Below, one piece after another: positions 39,715-59,139 of a DNA stretch of 64,000 nucleotides. Source of the DNA: Panulirus ornatus (Eukaryota > Arthropoda > Malacostraca > Decapoda > Palinuridae); contig NC_092225.1 in NCBI RefSeq assembly GCF_036320965.1, positions 37,579,083-37,643,082 on the forward strand, in the 5' to 3' direction. The notes under the pieces are model-generated. The model ran no database searches. It was not told where the DNA came from and worked only from the letters and a program-made list of their open reading frames with translations. A program made the translations under genes and the position numbers. Positions within the stretch are counted from its first letter, which is position 1. The number at the start of each line of letters is the position of its first letter.

Positions 39715-40374
39715 TCACAGAGCATCTCTATCAACTCTATCATATGCCTTCTCCATATCCATAAATGCTACATACAAATCCATTTGTTTTTCTAAGTATT
39801 TCTCACATACATTCTTCAACGCAAACACCTGATCCACACATCCTCTACCACTTCTGAAATCACACTGCTTTTCCCCAATCTGATGCTCTGTACATGCCTT
39901 CACCCTCTCAATCAATACCCTCCCATATAATTTACCAGGAATACTCAACAAACTTCTACCTCTGTAATTTGAGCACTCACTCTTATCCCCTTTGCCTTTG
40001 TACAATGGCACTATGCAAGCATTCTGCTAATCCTCAGGTACCTCACCATGAATCATACATACATTAAATAACCTTACAAACCAGTCAACAATACAGTCAC
40101 CCCCTTTTTTAATAAATTCCACTGCAATACCATCCAAACCTGCTGCCTTGCCGGCTTTCATCTTCCGTAAAGCTTTTACTACCTCTTCTCTATTTACCAA
40201 ATCATTTTCCCTAACCCTCTCACTTTGCACACCACCTCGATCAAAACACCCTATATCTGCCACTCTATCATCAAAGACATTCAATAAACCTTCAAAATAC
40301 TCACTCCATCTCCTTCTCACATCACCACTACTTGTTATCACCTCCCCATTAGCCCCCTTCACTGAAGTTCCCAT
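39715..40374 (-). pseudogene. RTE reverse transcriptase, N-terminal half
   Basis: Two adjoining minus frames (40027-40374 and 39715-40011) encode the region leading into RT (KMKAGKAAGLDGIAVEF), the NYRGRSLLSIPGK motif, the (C)DFRSGRGCVDQVF motif and box A ([15 protein letters not shown], catalytic Asp present). A stop or frameshift near 40020 (GCTAAT for the usual TGGCGG region) separates them. Part of the 38113-41795 copy. Confidence 0.8.
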
Positions 40375-40901
40375 TTGCTCCTTGTCTTACGCACTTTATT
40401 TACCTCCTTCCAAAAATCTTTTTACTCTCCCTGAAATTTAATGATACTCTCTCACCCCAACTCTCATTTGCCCTCTTTTTCACCTCTTGCACCTTTCTCT
40501 TGACCTCCTGCCTCTTTCTTTTATACCTTTCCCACTCATTTGCATTTTTTCTCTGCAAAAATCGTCCAAATGCCTCTTTCTTCTCTTTCACTAATAATCT
40601 TACTTCTTCATATCACCACTCACTACCTTTTCTAATCAACCCACCTCCCACGTTTCTCATGCCACAAGCATCTTTTGCGCAATCCATCACTGCTTCCCTA
40701 AATACATCCCATTCCTCCCCCACTCCCCTTACTTCCATTGTTCTCACCTTTTTCCATTCTGTACTCAGTCTCTCCTGGTACTTCCTCACACAAGTCTCCT
40801 TCCCAAGCTCACTTACTCTCACCACCCTCTTCACCCCAACATTCACTCTTCTTTTCTGAAAACCCATACAAATCTTCACCTTAGCCTCCACAAGATAATG
40901 A

Positions 40902-41663
40902 TCAGACATCCCTCCAGTTGCACCTCTCAGCACATAAACATCCAAAAGTCTCTTTCGCGCGCCTGTCAATTAACACGTAATCGAATAACGCTCTCTGGCC
41001 ATCTCTCCTACTTACATAAGTATACTTATGTATGTCTCGCTTTTTAAACCAGGTATTCCCAATCATCAGTCCTTTTTCAGCACATAAATCTACAAGCTCT
41101 TCACCATTTCCATTTACAAGACTGAACACCCCATGTATACCAATTATTCCCTCAACTGCCACGTTACTCACCTTTGCATTCAAATCACCCATCATTATAA
41201 CCCGGTCTCGTGCATCAAAACCACTAAAACACTCATTCCGCTGCTCCCAAAACACTTGCCTCTCATGATCTTTCTTCTCATGCCCAGGTGTATGTGCACC
41301 AATAATCACCCATCTCTCTCCATCAACTTTCAGTTTTACCCATATCAATTTAGAATTTACTTTCTTACATTCTATCACGTACTCCAACAACTCCTGTTTC
41401 AGGAGTACTGCTACTCCTTCCCTTGCTCTTGTCCTCTCACTAACCCCTGACTTTACTCTCAAGACATTCCCAAACCACTCTTCCCCTTCACCCTTGAGCT
41501 TCGTTTCACTCAGAGCCAAAACATCCAGGTTCCTTTCCTCAAACATACTACCTATCTCTCCTTTTTTCATTTCTTGGTTACATCCACACACATTTAGGCA
41601 CCCCAATCTGAGCCTTCGAGGAGTATGAGCACTCCCCGCGTGACTCCTTCTTCTGTTTCCCAT
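40902..41663 (-). pseudogene. RTE apurinic-type endonuclease domain
   Basis: A 253-codon open minus frame starting ATG (MGNRRRSHAG). Motifs of the exonuclease III-like endonuclease of non-LTR retrotransposons appear in order: LGCLNVCGCN (metal-site Asn), LALSETKLKG (Glu), WVIIGAHTPG, IMMGDLNAKV (Asp and Asn) and NTWFKKRD. In RTE elements this domain nicks the target strand to start target-primed reverse transcription. The frame is lost before the terminal SDH motif, which is read in the next frame (MSDHYLVEAKV within 40613-40969). No separate ORF1 is seen upstream, as usual for this clade. Confidence 0.85.
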
Positions 41664-41795
41664 TTTAGAAAGCTAAAAAAATACAAGGAGGGGAGGATTT
41701 CTGGCCCCCAGCTCCCGTCCCCTCTAGTCGCTTTCTACGACACGCGAGGAATGCGTGGGAAGTATTCTTTCACCACTATCCCCAGGGATAATATA

Positions 41796-41874
41796 CATAT
41801 ATGTATATACACATACACACACATACACACACACACGCACATATACTCACACACACACATACATATATATACAT
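41796..41874. repeat. (CA)n/(TA)n simple repeat
   Basis: Mixed CA and TA dinucleotides directly next to the 5' end of the RTE copy on the left and a SINE-like fragment on the right. Confidence 0.9.
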
Positions 41875-42287
<413 letters not shown>

Positions 42288-42290
<3 letters not shown>

Positions 42291-43362
42291 CTTTGTCGCT
42301 GTCTCCCGCGTTTGCGAGGTAGCGCAAGGAAACAGACGAAAGAAATGGCCCAACCCCCCCCCCCCCATACACATGTACATACACACGTCCACACACGCAA
42401 ATATACATACCTACACAGCTTTCCATGGTTTACCCCAGACGCTTCACATGCCTTGATTCAATCCACTGACAGCACGTCAACCCCTGTATACCACATGACT
42501 CCAATTCACTCTATTCCTTGCCCTCCTTTCACCCTCCTGCATGTTCAGGCCCCGATCACACAAAATCTTTTTCACTCCATCTTTCCACCTCCAATTTGGT
42601 CTCCCTCTTCTCCTCGTTCCCTCCACCTCCGACACATATATCCTCTTGGTCAATCTCTCCTCACTCATTCTCTCCATGTGCCCAAACCATTTCAAAACAC
42701 CCTCTTCTGCTCTCTCAACCACGCTCTTTTTATTTCCACACATCTCTCTTACCCTTACGTTACTTACTCGATCAAACCACCTCACACCACACATTGTCCT
42801 CAAACATCTCATTTCCAGCACATCCATCCTCCTGCGCACATCTCTATCCATAGCCCACGCCTCGCAACCATACAACATTGTTGGAACCACTATTCCCTCA
42901 AACATACCCATTTTCGCTTTCCGAGATAATGTTCTCGACTTCCACACATTTTTCAAGGCTCCCAAAATTTTCGCCCCCTCCCCCACCCTATGATCCACTT
43001 CCGCTTCCATGGTTCCATCCGCTGACAGATCCACTCCCAGATATCTAAAACACTTCACTTCCTCCAGTTTTTCTCCATTCAAACTCACCTCCCAATTGAC
43101 TTGACCCTCACCCCTACTGTACCTAATAACCTTGCTCTTATTCACATTTACTCTCAACTTTCTTCTTCCACACACTTTACCAAACTCAGTCACCAGCTTC
43201 TGCAGTTTCTCACATGAATCAGCCACCAGCGCTGTATCATCAGCGAACAACAACTGACTCACTTCCCAAGCTCTCTCATCCCCAACAGACTTCATACTTG
43301 CCCCTCTTTCCAGGACTCTTGCATTTACCTCCCTTACAACCCCATCCATAAACAAATTAAAC

Positions 43363-43364
<2 letters not shown>
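42288..43364 (-). mobile_element. 5'-truncated RTE copy, short tail, between (AT)n tracts
   Basis: A type A (short) tail at 42288-42470, then the C-terminal half of the protein. A minus frame of 295 codons (42477-43364) is intact from NLFMDGVV through box [31 protein letters not shown] and [12 protein letters not shown] to the natural stop. It is truncated at 43364 where (AT)n begins, so box A is missing and it cannot be active. Confidence 0.9.
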
Positions 43365-43449
<85 letters not shown>

Positions 43450-43456
43450 TTTTTTT
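43365..43456. repeat. (AT)n plus T run
   Basis: About 67 bp of AT then about 25 T, the tail of the next minus-strand RTE copy. Confidence 0.95.
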
Positions 43457-44178
43457 ATACTTTGTCGCTGTCTCCCGCGTTTGCGAGGTAGCGCAAGGAA
43501 ACAGACGAAAGAAATGGCCCAACCCCCCCCCCCATACACATGTACATACACACGTCCACACACGCAAATATACATACCTACACAGCTTCCATGGTTTACC
43601 CCAGACGCTTCACATGCCTTGATTCAATCCACTGACAGCACGTCAAACCCTGTATACCACATCGCTCCAATTCACTCTATTCCTTGCCCTCCTTTCACCC
43701 TCCTGCATGTTCAGGCCCCGATCACACAAAATCTTTTTCACTCCATCTTTCCACCTCCAATTTGGTCTCCCTCTTCTCCTCGTTCCCTCCACCTCCGACA
43801 CATATATCCTCTTGGTCAATCTTTCCTCACTCATTCTCTCCATGTGCCCAAACCATTTCAAAACACCCTCTTCTGCTCTCTCAACCACGCTCTTTTTATT
43901 TCCACACATCTCTCTTACCCTTACGTTACTTACTCGATCAAACCACCTCACACCACACATTGTCCTCAAACATCTCATTTCCAGCACATCCATCCTCCTG
44001 CGCACAACTCTATCCATAGCCCACGCCTCGCAACCATACAACATTGTTGGAACCACTATTCCTTCAAAAATACCCATTTTTGCTTTCCGAGATAATGTTC
44101 TCGACTTCCACACATTTTTCAAGGCTCCCAAAATTTTCGCCCCCTCCCCCACCCTATGATCCACTTCCGCTTCCATGG

Positions 44179-44182
<4 letters not shown>
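43457..44182 (-). mobile_element. 5'-truncated RTE copy, short tail, between (AT)n tracts
   Basis: It matches 42288-43015 almost base for base (differences such as GCTTCC for GCTTTCC and CATCGC for CATGAC). A 177-codon minus frame (43643-44176) is intact to the stop and covers the C-terminal domain only. Its 5' end stops at CATGGTTC where (AT)n begins. Confidence 0.9.
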
Positions 44183-44357
<175 letters not shown>

Positions 44358-44850
44358 GTTTTGGGATCAGCTGAATGAGTGTGTTAGTGGTTTTGATGCA
44401 CAAGACCAGGTTATAGTGATGTGTGATTTGAATGCAAAGGTGAGTAATGTGGCAGTAGAGGGAATAATTGGTATACATGGAGTGTTCAGTGTTGTAAATG
44501 GAAATGGTGAAGAGCTTGTATATTTATGTGCTGAAAAAGGACTGGTGATTGGGAATACCTGGTTTAAAAAGCGAAATATACATAAGTATACGTATGTAAA
44601 TAGGAGAGATGGCCAGAGAGCGTTATTGGATTACGTGTTAATTGATAGACGCACGAAAGAAAATCTTTTGGATGTTAATGTGCTGAGAGGTGGAACTGGA
44701 GGGATGTCTGATCATTATCTTGTGTAGGCGAAGGTGAAGATTTGTGGTGGTTTTCAGAAAAGAAGAAAGAATGTTGGGGTGAAGAGAGTGGTGAGAGTAA
44801 GTGAGCTTGTGAAGGAGACTTGTGTGAGGAAGTACCTAGGAGAGACAGAG
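44358..44850 (+). mobile_element. RTE endonuclease fragment
   Basis: It starts at (V)[12 protein letters not shown] and keeps VMCDLNAKV (the motif Gly is replaced by Cys), NTWFKKR and GGMSDHYLV in one open frame (from within the AT tract to 44727). It ends in the linker at about 44850, where sequence of the opposite orientation begins. Confidence 0.85.

Positions 44851-46838
<1,988 letters not shown>

Positions 46839-46890
<52 letters not shown>
46839..46890. repeat. (AT)n
   Basis: About 50 bp of AT between an RTE poly(A) tail and a short element. Confidence 0.95.
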
Positions 46891-46893
<3 letters not shown>

Positions 46894-47116
46894 TATCCTT
46901 GGGGATAGGGGATTAAGAATACTTCCCACGTATTCCCTGCGTGTCGTAGAAGGCGAATAAAAGGGGAGGGAGCGGGTGTCTGGAAATTCTCCCCTCTCGT
47001 TTTTTTTTAATTTTCCAAAAGAAGGAACAGAAGGGGAAAGGTGAGGATATTCCAAAAAAGGCCCAGTTCTCTGTTCCTAACGCTACCTCGCTAACGCGGG
47101 AAATGGCTAATAGTTT

Positions 47117-47120
<4 letters not shown>
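46891..47120 (+). mobile_element. Short non-autonomous element with RTE-like ends
   Basis: The first ~110 bp (TCCTTGGGGATAGGGGAT, TGTCGTAGAAGGCGA, GGGGAGGGAGCGGG) resembles the RTE 5' UTR seen at 34575, 38100, 41780, 56850 and 63240. The last part (CTAACGCTACCTCGCTAACG) resembles the GC-rich motif of the RTE 3' tail. In between are a T run and a ~70-bp segment I do not find elsewhere here. Non-coding, with (AT)n on both sides. Looks like a SINE-sized derivative mobilised by the RTE; this is inference. Confidence 0.6.

Positions 47121-47192
<72 letters not shown>
47121..47192. repeat. (AT)n
   Basis: About 70 bp of AT between the short element and an RTE copy. Confidence 0.95.
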
Positions 47193-50163
47193 GTGACAGT
47201 ATATGACAGAGTGTAAGAAAGTAAACTCTAGATTGATATGGGTAAAACTGAAAGTTGATAGAAAGAGATGGGTGATTAATGGTGCATATGCACCTGGGCA
47301 TGAGAAGAAAGCTCATGAGAGGCAACTGCTTAGGGAGCAGCTGAATCAGTGTGTTAGTTGTTTTGATGCACAAGACCGGGTTATAGTGATCGGGGATTTG
47401 AACGCAAAGGTGAGTAATGTGGCAGTTGAGGAAATAATTGGTATACATGGGGGGTTCAGTGTTGTAAATCGAAATGGTGGAGAGCTCGTAGATTTATGTG
47501 CTCAAAGGACAGGTGATTGGGAATACCTGGTTTAAAAAGCTAGATATACATAAGTATACGTATGTAAGTAGTAGAGATGGCCAGAGAGCGTTTTTGAATT
47601 ACGTGTTAATTGATAGGCTCCCGAAAGAGAGACTTTTGGATGTTAATGTGCTGAAAGTTGCAACTGGAGGGATGTCTGATCGTTACCTTGTGGAGGCGAA
47701 GGTGAAGATTTGTATGGGTTTTCAGAAAAGAAGAGAGAATGTTGGGGTGAAGAGAGTTGTGAGAGTAATTGAGCTTGGGAAGGAGACTTGTGTGAGGAAG
47801 TACCAGGGAGACTGATTACAGAAAGGAAAAGAGGTGAGAACAAAGGAGGTAAGGGGAGTGGGGGAGGAATGGGATGTATTTGGGGAAGCAGTGATGGCTT
47901 GCGCAAAGGATGCTTGTGGCATGAGAAGCGTGCGAGGTGGGTTGATTAGAAAGGGTAGTGAGTGGTGGGATGAAGAAGTATGATTACTATTGAAAGAGAA
48001 GAGAGAGGCATTTGGACGATTTTTTTGCAGGGAAAAGATGCAAATGAGTGGGACATGTATAAAAGAAAGAGGCAGGAGGTCAAGAGAAAGGATTCATGAG
48101 GTGAAAATGAAGGCAAATGAGAGTTGCGGTGAGAGTGTATCATTAAATTCAGCGCGGAATAAAAAGATGTTTTGGAAGGAGGTAAATAAAGAGCGTAAGA
48201 CAAGAGAGCAAATGGGAACTTCAGTGAAGTGGGCTAATGGGTAGGTGATGACAAGTAGTGGTGATGTGAGAAGGAGATGGAGTGAGTATTTTTAAGGTGT
48301 GTTGAATGTGTTTGATGATGGAATGGCAGAAATAGAGTGTCTTTGCTTAAATGAAACCCGGCAAGGCAGCAGGTTTGGATGGCATTGCAGCGGAATAAAT
48401 GAAAAAAGGGGGTGACTGTATTGCTGACTGGTTGGTAAGGTTATTTAATGTATGTATGATTGATGGTGAGGTGCCTGAGGATTAGCGGAATGCTTGCATA
48501 GTGACATTGTACAAAGGCAAAGGGGATAAGAGTGAGTGCTCAAATTACAGAGGTATAAGTTTGTTGAGTATTCCTGGTAAATTGTATGGGAGGGTATTGA
48601 TTGAGAGGGTGAAGGCATGTACAGAGCATCAGATTAGAGAAGAGTAGTGTGGTTTCAGAAGTGGTAGAGGATGTGTGGATCAGGTGTTTGCTTTGAAGAA
48701 TGTATGTGAGAAATATTTAGAAAAGCGAATGGATTTGTATGTAGTATTTATGGATCTGGTGAAGGCATATGATAGAGTTGATAGAGATGCTCTTTGGAAG
48801 GTATTAATAGGAGGTAAGTTGTTAGAAGCAGTGAAGAATTTTTATCTCGGATGTAAGGCATATGTACGTGTAGGAAGAGAGGAAAGTGATTGGTTCTCAG
48901 TGAATGTAATTTTCGGCAGGGGTGTGTGATGTCTCCATGGTTGTTTAATTTTCTATGGATGGGGTTGTTAGGGAGGTGAATGCAAGACTTTTTGAAAGAG
49001 CGGCAAGTATGCAGTCTGTTGTGGATGAGAGAGCTTGGGAAATGAGTCAGTTGTTGTTCGCTGATGATGCAGCGTTGGTGGCTGATTCATGTAAGAAACT
49101 GCAGAAGCTGGTGAATGAGTTTGGTAAAGTGTGTGAAAGAAGAAAGGTTAAGAGTAAATATAATTAAGAGCAAGGTTATTAGGTACAGTAGTGTTGAGGG
49201 TCAAGTCAATTGGGAGGTAAGTTTGAATGGAGATAAACTGAGGGAAGTAAAGTGTTTTAGATATCTGAGAGGTGATCTGGCAGCGGATGGAACCATGGAA
49301 GCGGAAGTGAAACATAGGATGGGGGAGGGGGCGAAAATTCTGGGAGCCTTGAAGAATGTTTGGAAGTCGAGAACAATATCTCGGAAAGCAAAAATGGATA
49401 TCTTTGAAGGAATATTGGTTCCTACAATGTTGTATAGTTGCGAGGCGTAGGCTGTGGATAGAATTATGCGCAGGAGGGTGGATGTGTTGGAAATGAGATG
49501 TTTGAGGACAATATGTGGGGTGAGGTCGTTTGATCGTGTATGCAATGTAAGGGTAAGAGAGATGAGTGGAAATAAAAAGAGTGTTGTTGAGAGAGCAGAA
49601 GAGGGTGTTTTGAAATGGTTTGGGCACATGGAGAGAATGAGTGAGGAAAGATTGACCTAGAGGATATATGTGTCAGAGGTGGAGGGAACTAGGAGAAATG
49701 GGAGACCAAATTAGAGGTGGAAAGATGGAGTGAAAAAGATTTTGAGTGACCGGTGCCTGAACATGCAGGAGGGTGAAAGGCGTGGAAGGAATAGAGTGAA
49801 TTGGAACGATGTGGTATACCGTGGTCGACGTGCTGTCAATGGATTGAACCAGGGCATGTGAAACGTCTAGGGTAAACCATGGAAAGTTGTGTGGGGCCTC
49901 GATGTGGAAAGGGAGCTGTGGTTTCGGTGTATTATTACATAACAGCTAGAGACTGAGTGTGAATAAATGTGGCCTTTGTTGTCTTTTCCTAGCGCTACCT
50001 CGCACACATGAGGGGGGGGGAGGTCGTTATTCCATGTGTGGCGAGGTGGCGATGAGAATAAATAAAGGCAGACAGTATGAATTATGTAAATGTGTACATA
50101 TGTATATGTCTCTGTGTGTATATATATATGTGTACATTGAGATGTATAGGTATGTTTATTTGC
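47193..50163 (+). mobile_element. RTE copy lacking the first endonuclease motifs, long tail
   Basis: It starts in the endonuclease (TECKKVNSRLIW). GAYAPGHEKK and VIGDLNAKV are kept, and the frame breaks near 47500. The linker runs to 48240. RT is much broken (stops near 48485 and 48640), with box A altered to [16 protein letters not shown], box B disrupted by a frameshift near 48915, and box C as FADDAALVADS. The C-terminal domain runs to about 49840 with several stops, then a type B tail to 50163. An older copy. Confidence 0.85.
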
Positions 50164-50362
50164 GTGGTTCCATCCGCTGCCAGATCCACTCCTACATATC
50201 TAAAACACTTTACTTCCTCCAGTTTTTCTTCATTCAAACTTACCTCCCAATTGACTTGACCCTGAACCCTACTGTACCTAAAAACCTTGCTCTTATTAAC
50301 ATTTACTCTTAACTTTCTTCTTTCACAGACTTTAACAAACTCAGTCACCAGATTCTGCAGTA
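50164..50362 (-). mobile_element. RTE fragment (RT, after box C)
   Basis: The minus strand encodes TEFVKVCERRKLRVNVNKS and CFRYVGVDLAADGTT. It abuts the truncated tail of the plus-strand copy on the left and unique or SINE-bearing DNA on the right. Confidence 0.8.
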
Positions 50363-50837
50363 TTATGGTGTGGAACAGATCTTCAGAAAAGAATTAAGAA
50401 ACATTGTAACACAAACCTCGCCAGGTGGTAGTGACCCGCAGTGCATCGAGATAGACTTCCCCAGAACTTTTTTAAAGGGGAAGTAAATGTTTATAGTTGT
50501 GTTACTGGAGTGATAGTTTTCATACAATGTGCTCTGACAAGAAAATAGTGAAACTGGAAAAGAATGTAGCTTAAACATTGAAGCTTATTCTTTCATTGAA
50601 ATGTGAACAAAAGGAGCATTTTTTCAAAGTCATAGAGATGGAAAGCAAAACGGTGTTTTTCATGAATGTACTGGAGAACCTGAGGTCCAGATAAACTTTT
50701 GGTCTGTCAAGACTTTATCATGGCAGATGACCAACTACCTACCCTCATGTATCGAAGATATAGTTTGTACTTTGTGTAGTGAAGACAATTGAGAAACATC
50801 ATAAGCCAATATTACAGTTTCATGATAAGAGAAAAAG
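50363..50837. other. Unique or unknown repeat DNA inside the intron
   Basis: About 475 bp with no similarity to the RTE or microsatellites and no convincing coding frame on either strand. It may be original intron sequence. Confidence 0.5.
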
Positions 50838-51010
50838 TCGACCAGGCAGTATGGTACAGTGGTTAAATTGATGAAAACTACTATTGACGCTGGTGTAAAT
50901 AAATTACACGTTTACCTTTTACATAGCCAGAGGTTGAACCATTATGTGACACTCATTTATCATTTCATTTCAGCTAGAAGTTTCAGTTTTCTAAATTAAT
51001 TCGAACATTT
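50838..51010 (+). mobile_element. tRNA-like SINE candidate
   Basis: TGGTACAGTGG at 50852-50862 fits an RNA polymerase III box A, and GGTTGAACC at 50932-50940 resembles a box B lacking one base. The 69-base gap is longer than in tRNAs. The part from 50885 recurs inverted at 41875-42000, proving it is a dispersed repeat. It ends in (AT)n. Family not recognised. Confidence 0.45.
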
Positions 51011-53311
<2,301 letters not shown>

Positions 53312-54536
53312 TTTTATTATTTTATTTTTCTTTGTGGCTGGGTCCATCGGTAGCAAGTTAACGCAAGGTAACAGACGGAAGAATAGCCCAACCCACCCAC
53401 ATACACATGTATATACATACACGTCCACACGCGTAAATATACATACCTATACATCTCAATGTACACATATATATACATACACAGACATATACATACATAC
53501 ACATGTACATAATTCATACTTTCTGCCTTCATTTATTCCCATCGCCACCACGCCACATATGGAATAACAACCCCCTCCCCACTCATTTGTGCGAGGTAAC
53601 GCTAGGAAAAGACAACAAAGGCCCCATTCGTTAACACTCAATCTCTAGCTGTCATATAATAATTCACCGAAACTACAGCTCCCTTTCCACATCCAGGCAC
53701 CACAGAACTTTCCTTGGTTTACCCCAGACGCCTCACATGCCCTGGTTCAATCCACTGACAGCACGTCGACCAAGGTATACCACATCGTTTCAATTCACAG
53801 CATTCCTTGCAAGCCTTTCTGCTCCTGCATGTTCAGGCCCCGATCACTCAAAATCTTTTTCACTCCATCTTTCCACCTCTAATTTGGTCTCCCACTTTTC
53901 CTTGTTCCCTCCACCTCTGACACATATATACTTTTCGTCAATCTTTCCTCACTCATTCTCTCCATGTAACAAAACCATTTCAAAACACGCTCTTCTGCTC
54001 TCTCAAGCACACTCTTTTTATTTCCACACATCTCTCTTACTCTTACTTTACTTACTCGATTAAACCATCTCGCACCACATATTGTCCTCAAACATCCACC
54101 CTCCTGCGCACAACTCTATCCATAGCCCACGCCTCGCAACCATACAATATTGTTGGAACCACTATCGTTCAAACATACCCATCTTTGTTTTCGGAGATAA
54201 TGTTCTCGACTTCCAAACGTTCTTCAAGGCCCCTAAAATTCTCGCCCCCTCCCCCACCCTATGATTTACTTCCGCTTCCATGTTTCCATCCGCTGCCTGA
54301 TCCACTCCCAGATATCGGAAACACTTTACTTCATCAAGTTTATGTCCATTCAAACCTACCTCCTAGTTGACTTGACCCTCAACCCTACTGTACCTAATAA
54401 GCTTGCTCTAATTCACATTTACTCTTAACTTTCTTCTTTCACACACTTTACTAAACTCAGTCACCAGCTTCTGCAGTTTCTCACATGAATCAGCCACCAG
54501 CGCTGCATCATCAGCGAACAACAACTGACTTACTTC

Positions 54537-55307
54537 TCAAGCCCTCTCATCCACAACAGACTGCATACTTACCCCTCTTTCAAAAACTCTTGCATTCACC
54601 TCCCTAACAACCCCATTAATAAGCAAATTAAACAAGTATGGAGACATCACACACCCCTGCCGCAAACCTACATTCACTGAGAACCAATCACTTTCCTCTC
54701 TTCCTACACGTACATATGCCTTACATCCTCGATAAAAACTTTTCACTGCTTCTAACAACTTGCCACCCACACCATATATTCTTAATACCTTCCAGAGAGC
54801 ATCTCTATCAACTCTATGATATGCCTTCTCCAGATCCATAAATGCTACATAAAAATCCATTTGCTTTTCTAAGTATTTCTCACATACATTCTTCAAAGCA
54901 AACACCTGATCCACACATCCTCTACCACTTCTGAAACCACACTGCTCTTCCCCAATCTGATGCTCTGTACATACCTTCACCCTATCAATCAATACCCTAC
55001 CATATAGTTTACCAGGAATACTCAACAAACTTATACCTCTGTAATTTGAGCACTCACTCTTATCCCCTTTGCCTTTGTACAATGGCACTATGTAAGCATT
55101 CCGCCAATCCTCGGGCACCTCACCATGAATCATACATACATTAAATAACCTTACCAACCAATCAACAATACAGTCACCCCTTTTTTTAATAAATTCCAGT
55201 GCAATAGCATCCAAACCTGCTGCCTTGCCGGCTTTCATCTTCTGCAAAGCTTTTACTACCTCTTCTCTGTTTATCAAATCATTTTCCCTAACCATCTCAC
55301 TTTGCAC
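54537..55307 (-). pseudogene. RTE reverse transcriptase core
   Basis: A 256-codon open minus frame: [41 protein letters not shown], box [16 protein letters not shown] (AYDR changed to AYHR), box [15 protein letters not shown], ending at a TGA that replaces Trp just before box C. Box C (FADDAALVADS) is read beyond the stop. Confidence 0.85.
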
Positions 55308-56224
55308 ACCACCTCGACGAAATCACCTTGTATCTGCCACTCTATCATCAAACACATTCAACAAACCTTCAAAATAATCACTCCATCTCTTTCTCACATC
55401 ACCACTTCTTGTTATCAACTTCCCAATAGCCCCATCCACTGAAGTTCCCGTTTGCTCCTTGTCTTACGAACTTTATTTACCTCCTTCCAAAACATCTTTG
55501 TATTCTCCCTAAAATTTAATGATACTCTCTCACCTCAACTCTCATTTGCCCTCTTCTTCACCTCTTGCACTTTTCTCTTGACCTCCTGCCTCTTTCTTGT
55601 ATACATCTCCTACTCATTTTCATTTTTTCCCTGCAAAAATCGTCCAAATGCCTCTCTCTTCTCTTTCACTGATAATCTTACATCTCATCCCAGCACTGAC
55701 AACCCTTTCTAATCAACCCACCTCCCACGCTTCTCATGCCACAAGCATCTTTTGCGCAAGCAATCACTGCTTCCCTAAATACATTCCATTCCTCCCCCAC
55801 TCCCCTTACCTCCTTTGTTCTCACCTTTTTCCATTCTGTACTCAGTCTCTTCTAGTACTTCCTCACACAAGTCTCCTTTCCAAGCTCACTTACTCCCACC
55901 ACTCTCTTCACCCCAACATTCTCTCTTCTTTTCTGAAAACCACTAGAAATCTTCACCTTCACCTCCACAAGATAATGATCAGACATCCCTCCAGTTGCAC
56001 CTCTCAGCACATTAACATCCAACAGTCTCTCTTTCGCACGACTATCAATCAACACTTAGTCCAATAACGCTCTCTGGTCATCTCTCCTACTTACATAAGT
56101 ATACTTATGTATCTCTCGCTTTTTAAACCAGGTATTCCCAATCACCAGTCCTTTTTCAGCACATAAATCTACAAGCTCTTCACCAATTTCCATTTACAAC
56201 ACTGAACACCCCCATGTATACCAA

Positions 56225-56686
56225 TTACTCCCCTATTGCAAAATTACTCACCTTTGCATTTAAATCACCTATCACTATAACCTGGTCTTGTGCATCAAAA
56301 CCACTAATACACTCATTCAACTGCTCCCAAAACACTTGCCTCTCATGATCTTTCTTCTCATTCCCAGGTGCATATGCACCAATAATCACCCATCTCTCTC
56401 CATCAACTTTCAGTTTTACCCATATCAATCTAGAATTTACTTTCTTACACTCCATCACCTACTCCCACATCTCCTGTTTCAGGAGTAGTGCTACTCCTTC
56501 CCTTGCTCTTGTCCTCTCACTAACCCCTGACTTTACTCCCAAGACATTCCCAAACCACTCTTCCCCTTTACCCTTGAGCTTCGTTTCACTCAGAGCCAAG
56601 ACATCCATGTTCCCTTCCTCAAACATACTACCTATCTGTCCTTGTTTCTCTTCTTGGTTATATCCACACACATTTAAACACCCCAA
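56225..56686 (-). pseudogene. RTE endonuclease, broken
   Basis: Two minus frames (56459-56686 and 56225-56458) separated by a TAG. The first has GCLNVCGYNQ and LALSETKLKG. The second has WVIIGAYAPG and [11 protein letters not shown] and then loses frame. Same motifs as the intact domain at 40902-41663. Confidence 0.85.
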
Positions 56687-56865
56687 TCTGACCGTTCGAG
56701 GAGGATGAGCATTTCCCGCGTGACTCTTCCTCTGATTCCCCGTTTAGAAAATTAAAATAGAAGGAGGGGAGGTTCTGTGGCCTCCGCTCCTGTCCCCTTT
56801 AGTCGCCTTCTACGACACGTGAGGAATGAGTGGGAAGTATTCTTTCTCCCCTATCCCCAGGAATA

Positions 56866-59110
<2,245 letters not shown>

Positions 59111-59122
<12 letters not shown>
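59111..59122. repeat. Short (AT)n at the centre of an inverted repeat
   Basis: Twelve bases of AT between the A run of one copy and the T run of the next. Confidence 0.9.

Positions 59123-59139
<17 letters not shown>

Larger units (their letters stand above)
38113..41795 (-). mobile_element. RTE copy with both ends but a chimeric middle
   Basis: Reading on minus: 5' UTR (41795-41665), endonuclease, linker, RT to the codons for LGALKNV (39145), then a junction (39135-39143), after which the sequence steps back to LQKLVTEF and runs to a type B 3' tail (to 38113). About 250 bp of RT (LQKLV to LKNV) is therefore present twice, at 38885-39133 and 39145-39402. The two copies differ noticeably (ATNGTMEAKESH versus AANGTMEAEVNH), which favours joining of two different elements over simple duplication. 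Confidence 0.85.
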
